Source of the DNA: Sphingomonas sp. TZW2008
GTDB lineage: Bacteria > Pseudomonadota > Alphaproteobacteria > Sphingomonadales > Sphingomonadaceae
DNA length: 64,000 nt
Direction of reading: 5' to 3'
Assembly (NCBI RefSeq): GCF_002117915.1
Contig: NZ_BDJB01000008.1
Span: 372,001 to 436,000 of the forward strand
The translations under genes were made by a program, and so were the position numbers. Below the pieces are notes generated by a model. It saw only the letters and a program-made list of their open reading frames with translations. It did no database searches and was not told the origin of the DNA. Every line of letters begins with the position of its first letter. Positions within the stretch are counted from its first letter, which is position 1. Positions 1-7,354 of the stretch are shown piece by piece.

Positions 1-100
1 GCGGATCGAACCGCGCCGGCTGCGCCTGCGCTGCCAGCGATGCCACGACACCTCCGATTGCCAACGCCGCGCCCACCACCCGCCTAAATCTCGCCCGCAT
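1..100 (-). CDS. Secreted protein, N-terminal fragment (runs off the window)
   Basis: A minus-strand frame starts with ATG at position 100 and stays open to the window edge, giving 33 codons. It reads as a typical Sec signal peptide: an Arg-rich n-region (MRARFRR), a hydrophobic core rich in Val, Ala, Gly and Leu, and a likely cleavage site after SLAAQA. A purine-rich ribosome binding site (GAGGGGAAGG) lies just upstream on the minus strand. The mature part is outside the window, so the product is unknown. It is divergent from the next gene. Confidence 0.6.
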   Translation of the reverse strand, partial: MRARFRRVVGAALAIGGVVASLAAQAQPARFDP

Positions 101-179
101 GATAGCCCTTCCCCTCGTATCGATCGTTCGGCTAACAGACGTGTGTTAGTTGATCAACACAGGTGGAGTGAGAGACGCC

Positions 180-1010
180 ATGACCGCAGGACCCTGGTCG
201 CATCACGCCCGCTCCGGCGTGTCGGACGACATCGATTTCGAGATCAAGGGGCAGGAACTGCAATTCGTCGAGATCGAGCTCGATCCGGGCGAGAGCGCGG
301 TCGCCGAGGCGGGCGCGTTCGTCTGGAAGGATGCGTCGATCGAGATGACGACGGTGTTCGGCGACGGCTCGGGCGGCAGCGACGGCGGGTTCATGGGCAA
401 GCTGCTCGGCGCCGGGCGGCGGCTGGTGACGGGCGAGAGCCTGTTCACCACCGTCTTCACGCATCGCGGGCGCGGCAAGGCGCGGGTCGCGTTCGCCAGT
501 CCCACACCGGGATCGATCCTGCCGATCCGCCTCGCCGACGTCGGCGGCACGCTGATCTGCCAGAAGGACAGCTTCCTCGCCGCCGCGAAGGGCGTGTCGA
601 TCGGCGTCTTCTTCCAGCGGCGCATGATGACCGGGCTGTTCGGCGGCGAGGGCTTCGTCATGCAGAAGCTCGACGGCGACGGCTGGGTCTTCGTCCAAAT
701 GGGCGGGACGCTGGTCGAGCGCGAACTCGCCCCAGGCGAGCAGCTTCACGTCGATACCGGCTGCCTCGCCGCTTTCACGCCCTCGGTCGACTTCGATCTG
801 GAGATGGTGCGCGGCGTGAAGAGCATGATCTTCGGCGGCGAGGGCGTGTTCTACGCGCGGCTCACCGGGCCGGGCAAGGTATGGATCCAGTCGCTGCCGT
901 TTGCACGGCTCGCGGGCCGCATGCTCGCCGCCGCAGGCGGTACCGGCGGCAATCGCGGCGAGGGATCGGTGCTCGGCGGGCTCGGCGACATCATCGGCGG
1001 GAACAACTGA
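180..1010 (+). CDS. AIM24 / TIGR00266 family protein
   Basis: A 276-residue protein resembling the AIM24 (TIGR00266) family, whose bacterial members are Gly-rich double beta-helix proteins of unknown function. Supporting features are a start in the style of DFEIKGQELQFVEIELDPGE, repeated Gly-rich turns (GGEGF, GGEGVF), the segment FFQRRMMTGLFGGEG and a Gly-rich C-terminus. The frame is open from a TTG at 150, but ATG 180 is preferred because AGGTGGAG sits about 11 bases upstream. It is monocistronic, faces the thioesterase convergently, and the two are separated by a GC-rich hairpin. The function is unknown in bacteria. Confidence 0.8.
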   Translation: MTAGPWSHHARSGVSDDIDFEIKGQELQFVEIELDPGESAVAEAGAFVWKDASIEMTTVFGDGSGGSDGGFMGKLLGAGRRLVTGESLFTTVFTHRGRGKARVAFASPTPGSILPIRLADVGGTLICQKDSFLAAAKGVSIGVFFQRRMMTGLFGGEGFVMQKLDGDGWVFVQMGGTLVERELAPGEQLHVDTGCLAAFTPSVDFDLEMVRGVKSMIFGGEGVFYARLTGPGKVWIQSLPFARLAGRMLAAAGGTGGNRGEGSVLGGLGDIIGGNN

Positions 1011-1021
1011 TCGGCGGAAGG

Positions 1022-1045
1022 GGCGCCGGCGAGCCAGCCGGCGCC
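1022..1045. terminator. Bidirectional hairpin between convergent genes
   Basis: A perfect 9-base stem (GGCGCCGGC / GCCGGCGCC) with a 6-base loop lies between the stop codons of two convergent genes. No T-run follows, so it may mainly protect RNA ends rather than be a classical intrinsic terminator. Confidence 0.45.
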
Positions 1046-1058
1046 TCAGCCCTGATCG

Positions 1059-1487
1059 TCAGCCCTGCGCGGCGTCGATCACCGCGGCAGTCATGCGTGA
1101 GAGGCAGACGAGCTTGCCGGCATCGTCCTCGATCCGGATCGTCCACACCTGCGTCGTGCGCCCGATCTGCTCGGCGGTCGCGGTGGCGTGGACGTAACCG
1201 TCGCGCGCGGCACGCACGTGATTGGCGTTGATGTCTAGCCCGACCGTCACCTTGCCCTCAGGCACCGCCATTGCGCCGGCGACCGACGCTACCGTCTCGG
1301 CGAGGACGACCGACGCGCCGCCGTGGAGTCGCCCGAACGGCTGGTGCACCTTCCTGCCGACCGGCATGCGTGCCCGGATCCAGTCGTCACCGTAGGCGGT
1401 GAACTCGATCTCGAGCAGGCCCGGCAGCACGCCGTCACCCAGCGCCGTCAGCTGCGCCAGATCGATCGGTCGGGTCCACACCGCCAT
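1059..1487 (-). CDS. PaaI-type hotdog-fold thioesterase
   Basis: A 142-residue protein with the hotdog acyl-CoA thioesterase signature. The segment FGRLHGGASVVLAETVAS has the HGG turn at about residues 55-57 and the probable catalytic Glu at 64. The C-terminal half (VGLDINANHVRAARDG, then TQVWTIRIEDDAGKLVC) matches the PaaI/YbdB-like subgroup that hydrolyses aromatic or medium-chain acyl-CoAs. The start at 1487 is fixed by a TGATG junction: the last base of the proS stop is the first base of this ATG, so translation is probably coupled. The substrate cannot be told from sequence. Confidence 0.85.
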   Translation of the reverse strand: MAVWTRPIDLAQLTALGDGVLPGLLEIEFTAYGDDWIRARMPVGRKVHQPFGRLHGGASVVLAETVASVAGAMAVPEGKVTVGLDINANHVRAARDGYVHATATAEQIGRTTQVWTIRIEDDAGKLVCLSRMTAAVIDAAQG

Positions 1488-3022
1488 CAGTAGGACCGCC
1501 CGATCAGCACGCGCTCGACCGCGGGCGCGCCGGTGAAGATGCACGGCGCGCCGGGATGGCCGGTCTGCCCCATCGGCGCGTTGCGGATGGTAAGCTTCAG
1601 TGCCTTCAGCCGCTCGACCACCGCATCGAGCGCGGCGCCGGTCGGCTTCGACCACGCGACGTCCGCCCAGCCGGGCTTACGCGCATCGTCGCCGAACATT
1701 GCCTCGACGCCGGCCCAATCGTCGACCGGCGCGATGTTGCTCTTCAGCCGTGCGGTCGCCTCTTCGTGCAGCGTCGCCTGCACGCCATCGAGCTGCGCCG
1801 CCACCTCGGCGACGAAGCCGTCACGACCGACGATCTGGCTGTCGAGCTTGCCGTCGGCGCGATACAAGCGATCGCGGCGCAGCACGGAAACGTTGCCGCC
1901 CACCATGTCGCGCGGGCCCACCTCGACGATGATCGGCGCGCCCTTCTTCACCCAGCCCCAGCGCTTGGTGGCGGCCTTGGCAGGCTTTAGATCGAGCAGC
2001 GCGCGCACCGGCTCGCCCAGCGCGACCTGCTTCGCGAGATCTGCTTGCAGCGCCCTGCAATAGTCGATCAGCGCCGCATCCTCTGGCGCGTCACGCAGCA
2101 TCGGCACGATCACGACCTGCCACGGCGCGATGCGCGGCGGCACGCGCAGCCCGTCGTCGTCGCCGTGCACCATGATGACGCCGCCAATCATACGGGTCGA
2201 GACGCCCCAACTGGTCGTATTGGCATATTCGAGTTCGCCGCTCGCATTCTGGAAGCGAATGTTCTGCGCATGCGCGAAATTGGTGCCCAGGAAGTGGCTC
2301 GTCCCCGCCTGCAGCGCCTTGCCGTCCTGCATCATCGCCTCGATCGAGTAGGTCGCGACGGCGCCCGGGAAGCGTTCGTTCTCGGGCTTCTCGCCGGCGA
2401 TGACGTGCAGCGCGAGGCACTCCTCGGCGAAGTCGCGATAGACTTCGAGCATGCGCAGCGTTTCTTCGCGCGCCTCATCCGCGCTGGCGTGTGCGGTATG
2501 GCCCTCCTGCCACAGGAACTCGGCGGTACGCAGGAACATCCGCGTGCGCATCTCCCACCGCACCACGTTGGCCCACTGGTTGATCAGCACCGGCAGGTCG
2601 CGCCACGACTGCACCCAGCGCGAGAAGGCGGTGCCGATCACCGTTTCGCTGGTAGGACGGATGACGAGGGGTTCCTCGAGCTTCGCGGTGGGATCGGGGG
2701 TCAGCCCGCCCTTTCCGTCCGACACCAGACGATGGTGCGTGACGACCGCCATTTCCTTCGCGAAGCCTTCGACGTGCTCGGCCTCCTTCTCGAAATAGGA
2801 GAGCGGAATGAACAGCGGGAAATAGCAATTCTCGTGGCCCGTGGCCTTGATGCGATCGTCGAGCAGCCGCTGGATCCGTTCCCAGATGCCATAGCCCCAC
2901 GGCCGGATAACCATGCATCCGCGCACCCCCGATTCCTCGGCGAGATCGGCTTCGGCGATGACGGCCTGGTACCAGGCGGCAAAATCCGCCTCGCGGGTGA
3001 CGGGGAGCGCATGCTTGATCAT
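1487..3022 (-). CDS. proS: Proline--tRNA ligase, archaeal/eukaryotic-type (type 3)
   Basis: Class II aminoacyl-tRNA synthetase of 511 residues that charges tRNA-Pro. The N-terminus has the type 3 hallmark GCMVIRPWGYGIWE, and motif 2 appears as RTRMFLRTAEFLWQEGHTAH. There is no 180-residue INS editing insertion as in Escherichia coli ProRS. The protein carries a C-terminal extension and ends in Tyr (IGRSY), as archaeal and eukaryotic ProRS do; that Tyr approaches the active site. Most alphaproteobacteria use a shorter bacterial-type enzyme, so this is a notable lineage. It starts at ATG 3022 and overlaps the thioesterase start by one base. Confidence 0.95.
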   Translation of the reverse strand: MIKHALPVTREADFAAWYQAVIAEADLAEESGVRGCMVIRPWGYGIWERIQRLLDDRIKATGHENCYFPLFIPLSYFEKEAEHVEGFAKEMAVVTHHRLVSDGKGGLTPDPTAKLEEPLVIRPTSETVIGTAFSRWVQSWRDLPVLINQWANVVRWEMRTRMFLRTAEFLWQEGHTAHASADEAREETLRMLEVYRDFAEECLALHVIAGEKPENERFPGAVATYSIEAMMQDGKALQAGTSHFLGTNFAHAQNIRFQNASGELEYANTTSWGVSTRMIGGVIMVHGDDDGLRVPPRIAPWQVVIVPMLRDAPEDAALIDYCRALQADLAKQVALGEPVRALLDLKPAKAATKRWGWVKKGAPIIVEVGPRDMVGGNVSVLRRDRLYRADGKLDSQIVGRDGFVAEVAAQLDGVQATLHEEATARLKSNIAPVDDWAGVEAMFGDDARKPGWADVAWSKPTGAALDAVVERLKALKLTIRNAPMGQTGHPGAPCIFTGAPAVERVLIGRSY

Positions 3023-3079
3023 GTGCGTGCGGATAGCGGGCGATCGGGCATCGTGCCAAGCATGACGTGCAGGCGTGGG

Positions 3080-3673
3080 TCAGCCATAGATTTCGGGGCT
3101 GCCGGGCGGGGGCACGGCAATGATCCCGCGCATCATCTGCGCACGAAAGAAACGCAGCCGCCCTCGGTCGCTGAAGTCAGGCCCGTGAACCATCCAGCCC
3201 AGATCATGCGTCAGATCGATCGGACGAAGCGCGTCGGCCGGAACATCGTCGCAAAGTGAGACCGTTGCGGGATGCGCATCGCGACCGAGGAACACCGACG
3301 CGCCGTTCCGGACCTGCCGCCGAAACATTCCCTTGTGTCGGCGCGGCTCGTCCGCAGATCCTGCGCGTTAAGTGAGTTCGAAGTGCGCATCGATCAGATA
3401 GCCGACGTTACGCAGGAAAACGGACCGGCTCGAAACATGACTTTCGCCTGACGAAGCCGCTTCAGCAAATACGATTGGGTTCAACACCGTTATGGCGTCG
3501 ACAACCCAGCGAATCGCGGGTCGCCAATGGATGCGGTCGAGGATGCCGTGCGCCGCAGCGGGTGTTAGCGCATCATAGGAAACTTGATCGCGTCGAAACT
3601 CGGGGCGCGGGAAATAGGCAGTGTCGCCGCGAACGAGAATGCCGATAGACGTCTCATCATCCATGCGTTCCAC
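3080..3673 (-). pseudogene. cas5c: Orphan cas5c (type I-C CRISPR Cas5) interrupted by an in-frame stop
   Basis: Two short frames lie in the same phase and are separated only by a TAA at 3368-3370. Bridging it gives one 197-residue sequence read ...HFELT-stop-RAGSADEPRRHKGMFRR.... The first part (VRGDTAYFPRPEF, VSYDALTPAAAHGILDRIHW, RPAIRWVVDAITVLNPI, FLRNVGYLIDAHFELT) and the second (DLGWMVHGPDF, LRFFRAQMMRGIIAVPP) follow Cas5c/Cas5d of type I-C CRISPR-Cas, the subunit that processes pre-crRNA and caps Cascade. Relative to the Bacillus halodurans enzyme as I recall it, Tyr46 would be His and the Lys-His pair Arg-His. Third codon positions look AT-richer than in neighbours. No cas3, cas7, cas8c, cas1 or repeats are nearby. 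The start may be GTG 3673 or ATG 3664. Confidence 0.82.
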
Positions 3674-4063
3674 ATATGTTCACTCATACGATGCGCTAAA
3701 CCATTTCAATCCAATCCGGAGAAATTAGTCGTTCGTTTACGAGGACGCGGAAGATGTGACCTCAAATATAAATAATCCGAATTGATGCGTTTCGTTGTTC
3801 CAGTGTTTGGCCCTGACAATGCTGGCCTCAGCCGAAAGGCTTTGATCAGCAACATGTCAGATGGCATCACAAACTTTTACTATTACGATTGTCGCGGAAG
3901 AGCGATCGTCGTTTTCCGTCTCACTGCGCGTCGAAGGACCTAGATCCGTACGAGCTGCAAAGCCCGCCAAACATGCCCGGACCCGGCCGCCGACCGCCGA
4001 AATGAATTGGCCGCGTCGCCCATAAGCGCTTGCCGTCGCGCGACGCCGGGATAAGCGGAGCGG
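3674..4063. other. Gene-free, AT-richer interval next to the cas5c relic
   Basis: About 390 bases with no convincing coding frame on either strand. The left half contains stretches such as CTCAAATATAAATAATCCG that are clearly AT-richer than the surrounding chromosome, while the last 100 bases return to normal composition before the EamA gene. I saw no tRNA, transposase remnant, direct-repeat pair or CRISPR repeat. It may hold the promoter of the cas5c relic, or be a decayed edge of transferred DNA. Confidence 0.5.
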
Positions 4064-4969
4064 ATGGCCGCTCGCGATACCTCCCTCTCTCGCGCGATCG
4101 GGTTGCGCCTTCTGTCCGTCGGCTTGTTCGCGACGATGAACGTGCTGATCAAGCTGGCCGAGGCGAGAGGCGCGGCGCTGGGCGAGATTCTGTTCTGGCG
4201 GCAGTTCGGCGCTGCGCTGCTGGTCGGCGCAATCGTCGGCGCGGGGCCGGGGTTTGCCTCGCTGCGGACGCAGCGCTTCGGCGCGCACGTGCTGCGCTGC
4301 GTGATCGGCCTTACCGCGATGTCGCTGACCTTCTGGACGCTGCTGCTGCTGCCGCTGGCGGAGGCGACGACGCTCGGCTTCTCGATGCCGATCTTCGCCA
4401 CCGTACTCGGCGCGCTCGTGCTGCACGAGCCGACCGGCTGGCGGCGCTGGGCGGCGGTGCTCGCGGGGTTCGCCGGCGTGCTGATCGTGACGCAGCCGGG
4501 TGACGGGCATATTCCGGCGCTTGGCATCGCCACCGGGCTCGGCGCGGCGTTCTGCACCGCGTGCATCTCGATCCTGCTCCGCACGATCGGCAAGACCGAA
4601 TCGGGGCTGACGACCGTCTTCTGGTTCTCGACGCTGTCGCTCGTGCCGCTCAGCGTCGCCTACGCCGGCGTGATGCAGCCGCACGCCCCGGTCGTTTGGG
4701 CGTTGCTGCTCGGCATCGGCCTCCTCGGCGGGGCGGCGCAGATCGCGATGACGCGCTCGTTGCAACTCGGCGAGGTCAGCCTCGTCGTGCCGATGGATTA
4801 TACCGCGCTGCTGTGGGCGACGATTTTCGGGTGGGCGGTGTTCGGGATGCTGCCGGTGGCGAGCACCTGGGCGGGCGCGCCGGTGATCGTCGCCTCCGGA
4901 CTCTACATCGTCTGGCGCGAGCACCGCCGGCGACGCGAGGAGACGCGCGGGGCGATCGCGCAGAATTGA
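4064..4969 (+). CDS. EamA/DMT-superfamily transporter
   Basis: A 301-residue inner-membrane protein with about ten hydrophobic helices in two EamA repeats (roughly residues 14-145 and 155-290), as in drug/metabolite transporters. Landmarks are FATMNVLIKLAEARGA and EILFWRQFGAALL in repeat 1, and LQLGEVSLVVPMDYTALLWATIFGW in repeat 2, followed by a short Arg-rich cytosolic tail. The order of motifs resembles DMT members annotated as S-adenosylmethionine or metabolite carriers, but the substrate cannot be assigned. It starts at ATG 4064 after a GGAGCGG ribosome binding site. The DUF885 gene follows 41 bases downstream. Confidence 0.85.
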   Translation: MAARDTSLSRAIGLRLLSVGLFATMNVLIKLAEARGAALGEILFWRQFGAALLVGAIVGAGPGFASLRTQRFGAHVLRCVIGLTAMSLTFWTLLLLPLAEATTLGFSMPIFATVLGALVLHEPTGWRRWAAVLAGFAGVLIVTQPGDGHIPALGIATGLGAAFCTACISILLRTIGKTESGLTTVFWFSTLSLVPLSVAYAGVMQPHAPVVWALLLGIGLLGGAAQIAMTRSLQLGEVSLVVPMDYTALLWATIFGWAVFGMLPVASTWAGAPVIVASGLYIVWREHRRRREETRGAIAQN

Positions 4970-5010
4970 CGCGGCTTGCGGCCGGCCGGGCGATCCGCCA
5001 CCACGGTGCG

Positions 5011-6783
5011 ATGCGCATCCTCGCCCCGCTGGCGCTCGTCGCCCCCGCCGTCCTTTCTGTCCCCGTGGCAATCGCCGCCCCCGCTCCCGCCGCTACCGCT
5101 GCGGATACGGCGTTCGACGCGATCTGGCAGGCGGAATGGGCGTGGCGCCAGCAGGAGCGCATCGCCGACGGCGGCCCCGGCATCGTCGACGAGCATCTGC
5201 CGGACGTTTCCGCGGCGGCGCATGCCCGCCGGCTCGCCTATTGGCGCGGCACGCTGGCGAAGCTCGACGCGATCGATACCAAACGCCTGTCGCCCGACGC
5301 GCTGACCGACTGGCAGGTCTATCGTGCGCAGATCGCCGCGCAGGTCGACGAAGAGGCTTTTCGCGAATGGGAGAAGCCGGTCAACGGCGACAGCGCCTTC
5401 TGGTCGGACCTCCACTATGCCGCGCGCGGCGACTTCACCGGCGGTGAGGCCGATTACCGCCGCTACCTCACGTGGCTGGGCGACGTACCGACGTACCTCG
5501 CGCAGCAGACCGACAATCTTGCCGCCGGGCTGAAGCGCGGCTTTACCCCGCCGTCGATCGTGATGCAGGGCCGCGAGAAATCGGTCGAGACGATCGCCGC
5601 CGCGACCGATCCAACGACGGTCGTCTACTATCAGCCGTTCGCCAAGATGCCCGCGTCGATCCCCGCCGCGCGCCGGGCCGCGCTGCAGGCGGAGGCGCGC
5701 GCGATCATCGCCGAGCGGATCGTGCCCGCGCACAAGACGCTGCTCGCCTTTCTGCGCACGCGCTACTTCCCCGGCCTCACCAAAAACCTCGGCGCGACGA
5801 GCTATCCCGATGGCGCGGCCTATTACCGCAGCCGCATCCGCGCCTTCACCACGCTCGACATGACGCCCGACGCGATTCACGCGCTCGGCCTGTCGGAAAT
5901 GGCCAAGATCCGCGCGGAGATGGAGGCGGTGAAGGAGGAGGCGAAGTTCGCCGGCGACCTGCCCGCGTTTCTCACCTTCCTGCGCCGCGATCCGCAATTC
6001 TATCCCAAGACCGCCGACGAGCTGATGAAGGAGGCCGCATGGCACGCCAAGCGCTTCGACGCGATGGCGGGCAAATGGTTCGGCCGGCTGCCGCGGCAGC
6101 GCTTCGCGATCATCGAGGTGCCGCCCGATATCGCGCCATTCTACACCGCGGGGCGCGGCGGGCCGGGCACGTATCTCGTCAATACCTACAATCTGCCGTC
6201 GCGCCCGCTGTTCCAGTTGCCCGCGCTGACGCTGCACGAGAGCGCGCCGGGACACGCCTTCCAAATGCCGCTGTCGATCGAGAATACAACGCTTAAGCCG
6301 TTCCGCCGCAACAGCTATATCTCCGCCTTCGGCGAAGGCTGGGCGCTGTATACCGAGCGGCTCGGCGACGAGATGGGCTTCTATCGCACGCCGTACGAGC
6401 GGTTCGGGATGCTGTCATACCAAGCGTGGCGCGCGGCGCGACTGGTGGTCGATACCGGCATCCACGCCAAGGGCTGGAGCCGCGAGCAGGCGCAAGGCTA
6501 TATGCGCGACAATACCGCGCTCAGCGAGCACGAGATCACCACCGAGATCGATCGCTACATTGGCTGGCCGGCGCAGGCGCTGAGCTATTATCTCGGCCAG
6601 CTCGCGATCCAACGCGTGCGTGCGAAGGCCGAAGCCTCACTTGGCGCGAAGTTCGACATCCGCAACTTCCACGATACCGTGCTCAGCCTCGGTAGCGTGC
6701 CGATCCCGGTGCTCGAGGCGCGGATCGACCGCTTCATCGCCGAGGGCGGCCCGTCACCCTATCCGAAGGAACCCGCGGCCTGA
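5011..6783 (+). CDS. DUF885 family protein, putative secreted metallohydrolase
   Basis: A 590-residue exported protein. Residues 1-22 form a signal peptide (MRILAPLALVAPAVLSVPVAIAA) followed by an Ala/Pro linker. The body has DUF885 features: LPDVSAAAHARRL near the start, GPGTYLVNTYNLPSRP in the middle, LTLHESAPGHAFQ (HESxPGH, around residue 409) and SYISAFGEGWALYTERLGDEMG after it. The HExxxGH-plus-Glu arrangement is typical of a zinc peptidase-like active site, though family function is poorly known. The frame is open far upstream, but ATG 5011 starts the signal peptide. The length fits the family. Confidence 0.88.
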   Translation: MRILAPLALVAPAVLSVPVAIAAPAPAATAADTAFDAIWQAEWAWRQQERIADGGPGIVDEHLPDVSAAAHARRLAYWRGTLAKLDAIDTKRLSPDALTDWQVYRAQIAAQVDEEAFREWEKPVNGDSAFWSDLHYAARGDFTGGEADYRRYLTWLGDVPTYLAQQTDNLAAGLKRGFTPPSIVMQGREKSVETIAAATDPTTVVYYQPFAKMPASIPAARRAALQAEARAIIAERIVPAHKTLLAFLRTRYFPGLTKNLGATSYPDGAAYYRSRIRAFTTLDMTPDAIHALGLSEMAKIRAEMEAVKEEAKFAGDLPAFLTFLRRDPQFYPKTADELMKEAAWHAKRFDAMAGKWFGRLPRQRFAIIEVPPDIAPFYTAGRGGPGTYLVNTYNLPSRPLFQLPALTLHESAPGHAFQMPLSIENTTLKPFRRNSYISAFGEGWALYTERLGDEMGFYRTPYERFGMLSYQAWRAARLVVDTGIHAKGWSREQAQGYMRDNTALSEHEITTEIDRYIGWPAQALSYYLGQLAIQRVRAKAEASLGAKFDIRNFHDTVLSLGSVPIPVLEARIDRFIAEGGPSPYPKEPAA

Positions 6784-6802
6784 ACCGAGGCGTTGAGAGC
6801 GC

Positions 6803-7042
6803 ATGAACGACATGGTTGCGCTCGGCATCAAACGGTCCGCGGAAATGGCGGCGATCTTCATGATCGGCGACGGTCTGCTTGGCCTCCTGCAGCCGACGCG
6901 GCACGTCGATCTCTGGCGATCGGACGTCGTGGCGGTCGACGCGTTGGTCAGGCGGTTCGACGCGCGGCCGGGAATGAGGCGGCTTTACGGGATGGCGCAA
7001 CTCGCCGGAGGCATCACGCTCGCCACGCGGCTGCGGCGCTGA
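6803..7042 (+). CDS. Small hypothetical protein with one hydrophobic stretch
   Basis: A 79-residue product with an N-terminal hydrophobic stretch (MAAIFMIGDGLLGLLQP) and a second mildly hydrophobic, Gly-rich region (MAQLAGGITLATRL) near the end. It begins 19 bases after the DUF885 stop, in the same direction, behind a weak GAGAGCGC ribosome binding site, and is probably cotranscribed. I do not recognise a family. Such short proteins occur as conserved unknowns in sphingomonads. Confidence 0.55.
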   Translation: MNDMVALGIKRSAEMAAIFMIGDGLLGLLQPTRHVDLWRSDVVAVDALVRRFDARPGMRRLYGMAQLAGGITLATRLRR

Positions 7043-7354
7043 TCAGTTGACGATCAGGAACAGCGCTAGGACGACGACGAGGATCGCAATGCCGAACGCC
7101 GCCGCCCAAAGGGTCGTCGCCCGAGCAGAGCGCGCGCGCCGCACCATCAACGTCGCGCCGCCGACCGCGCCCAGCCCGGCCATGATCGGCACGGCATAAC
7201 CGAGCATCGCGATGCCGGGCTTGGGATCGTCGTTCATCGCCGGCAGGTGGAAGACGTCAAACCACAGATAGACAAGCAGCATCGCGGCGAGCAGCCCGGC
7301 CGCCGCGCCGCCGACGAAGCCGAGCAGCCCCGCCAGAGCCGCCCGTTTGCCCAT
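7043..7354 (-). CDS. Small three-helix membrane protein coupled to gcvPB
   Basis: A 103-residue protein with three predicted membrane helices: LLGFVGGAAAGLLAAMLLVYLWF, IAMLGYAVPIMAGLGAVGGA and LWAAAFGIAILVVVLALFLI. The ATG at 7354 directly follows the gcvPB stop (TAGATG, zero spacing), so it is the last gene of the glycine cleavage operon and likely translated by reinitiation. No recognised domain. The position could mean a link to glycine transport or merely read-through. It ends against a convergent gene. Confidence 0.65.
   Translation of the reverse strand: MGKRAALAGLLGFVGGAAAGLLAAMLLVYLWFDVFHLPAMNDDPKPGIAMLGYAVPIMAGLGAVGGATLMVRRARSARATTLWAAAFGIAILVVVLALFLIVN

Noticed and set aside
2045..3259. 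A 404-codon open frame opposite proS, and many like it (3857-5071, 7247-8761, 56311-58023)
   Set aside because: They run antisense to well-supported genes, are rich in Arg, Ala and His, show no family features, and are explained by the strong GC bias of third positions.
3023..4063. CRISPR array next to the Cas5c-like relic
   Set aside because: No repeated 25-40 base unit with spacers is seen in this interval or elsewhere in the window.
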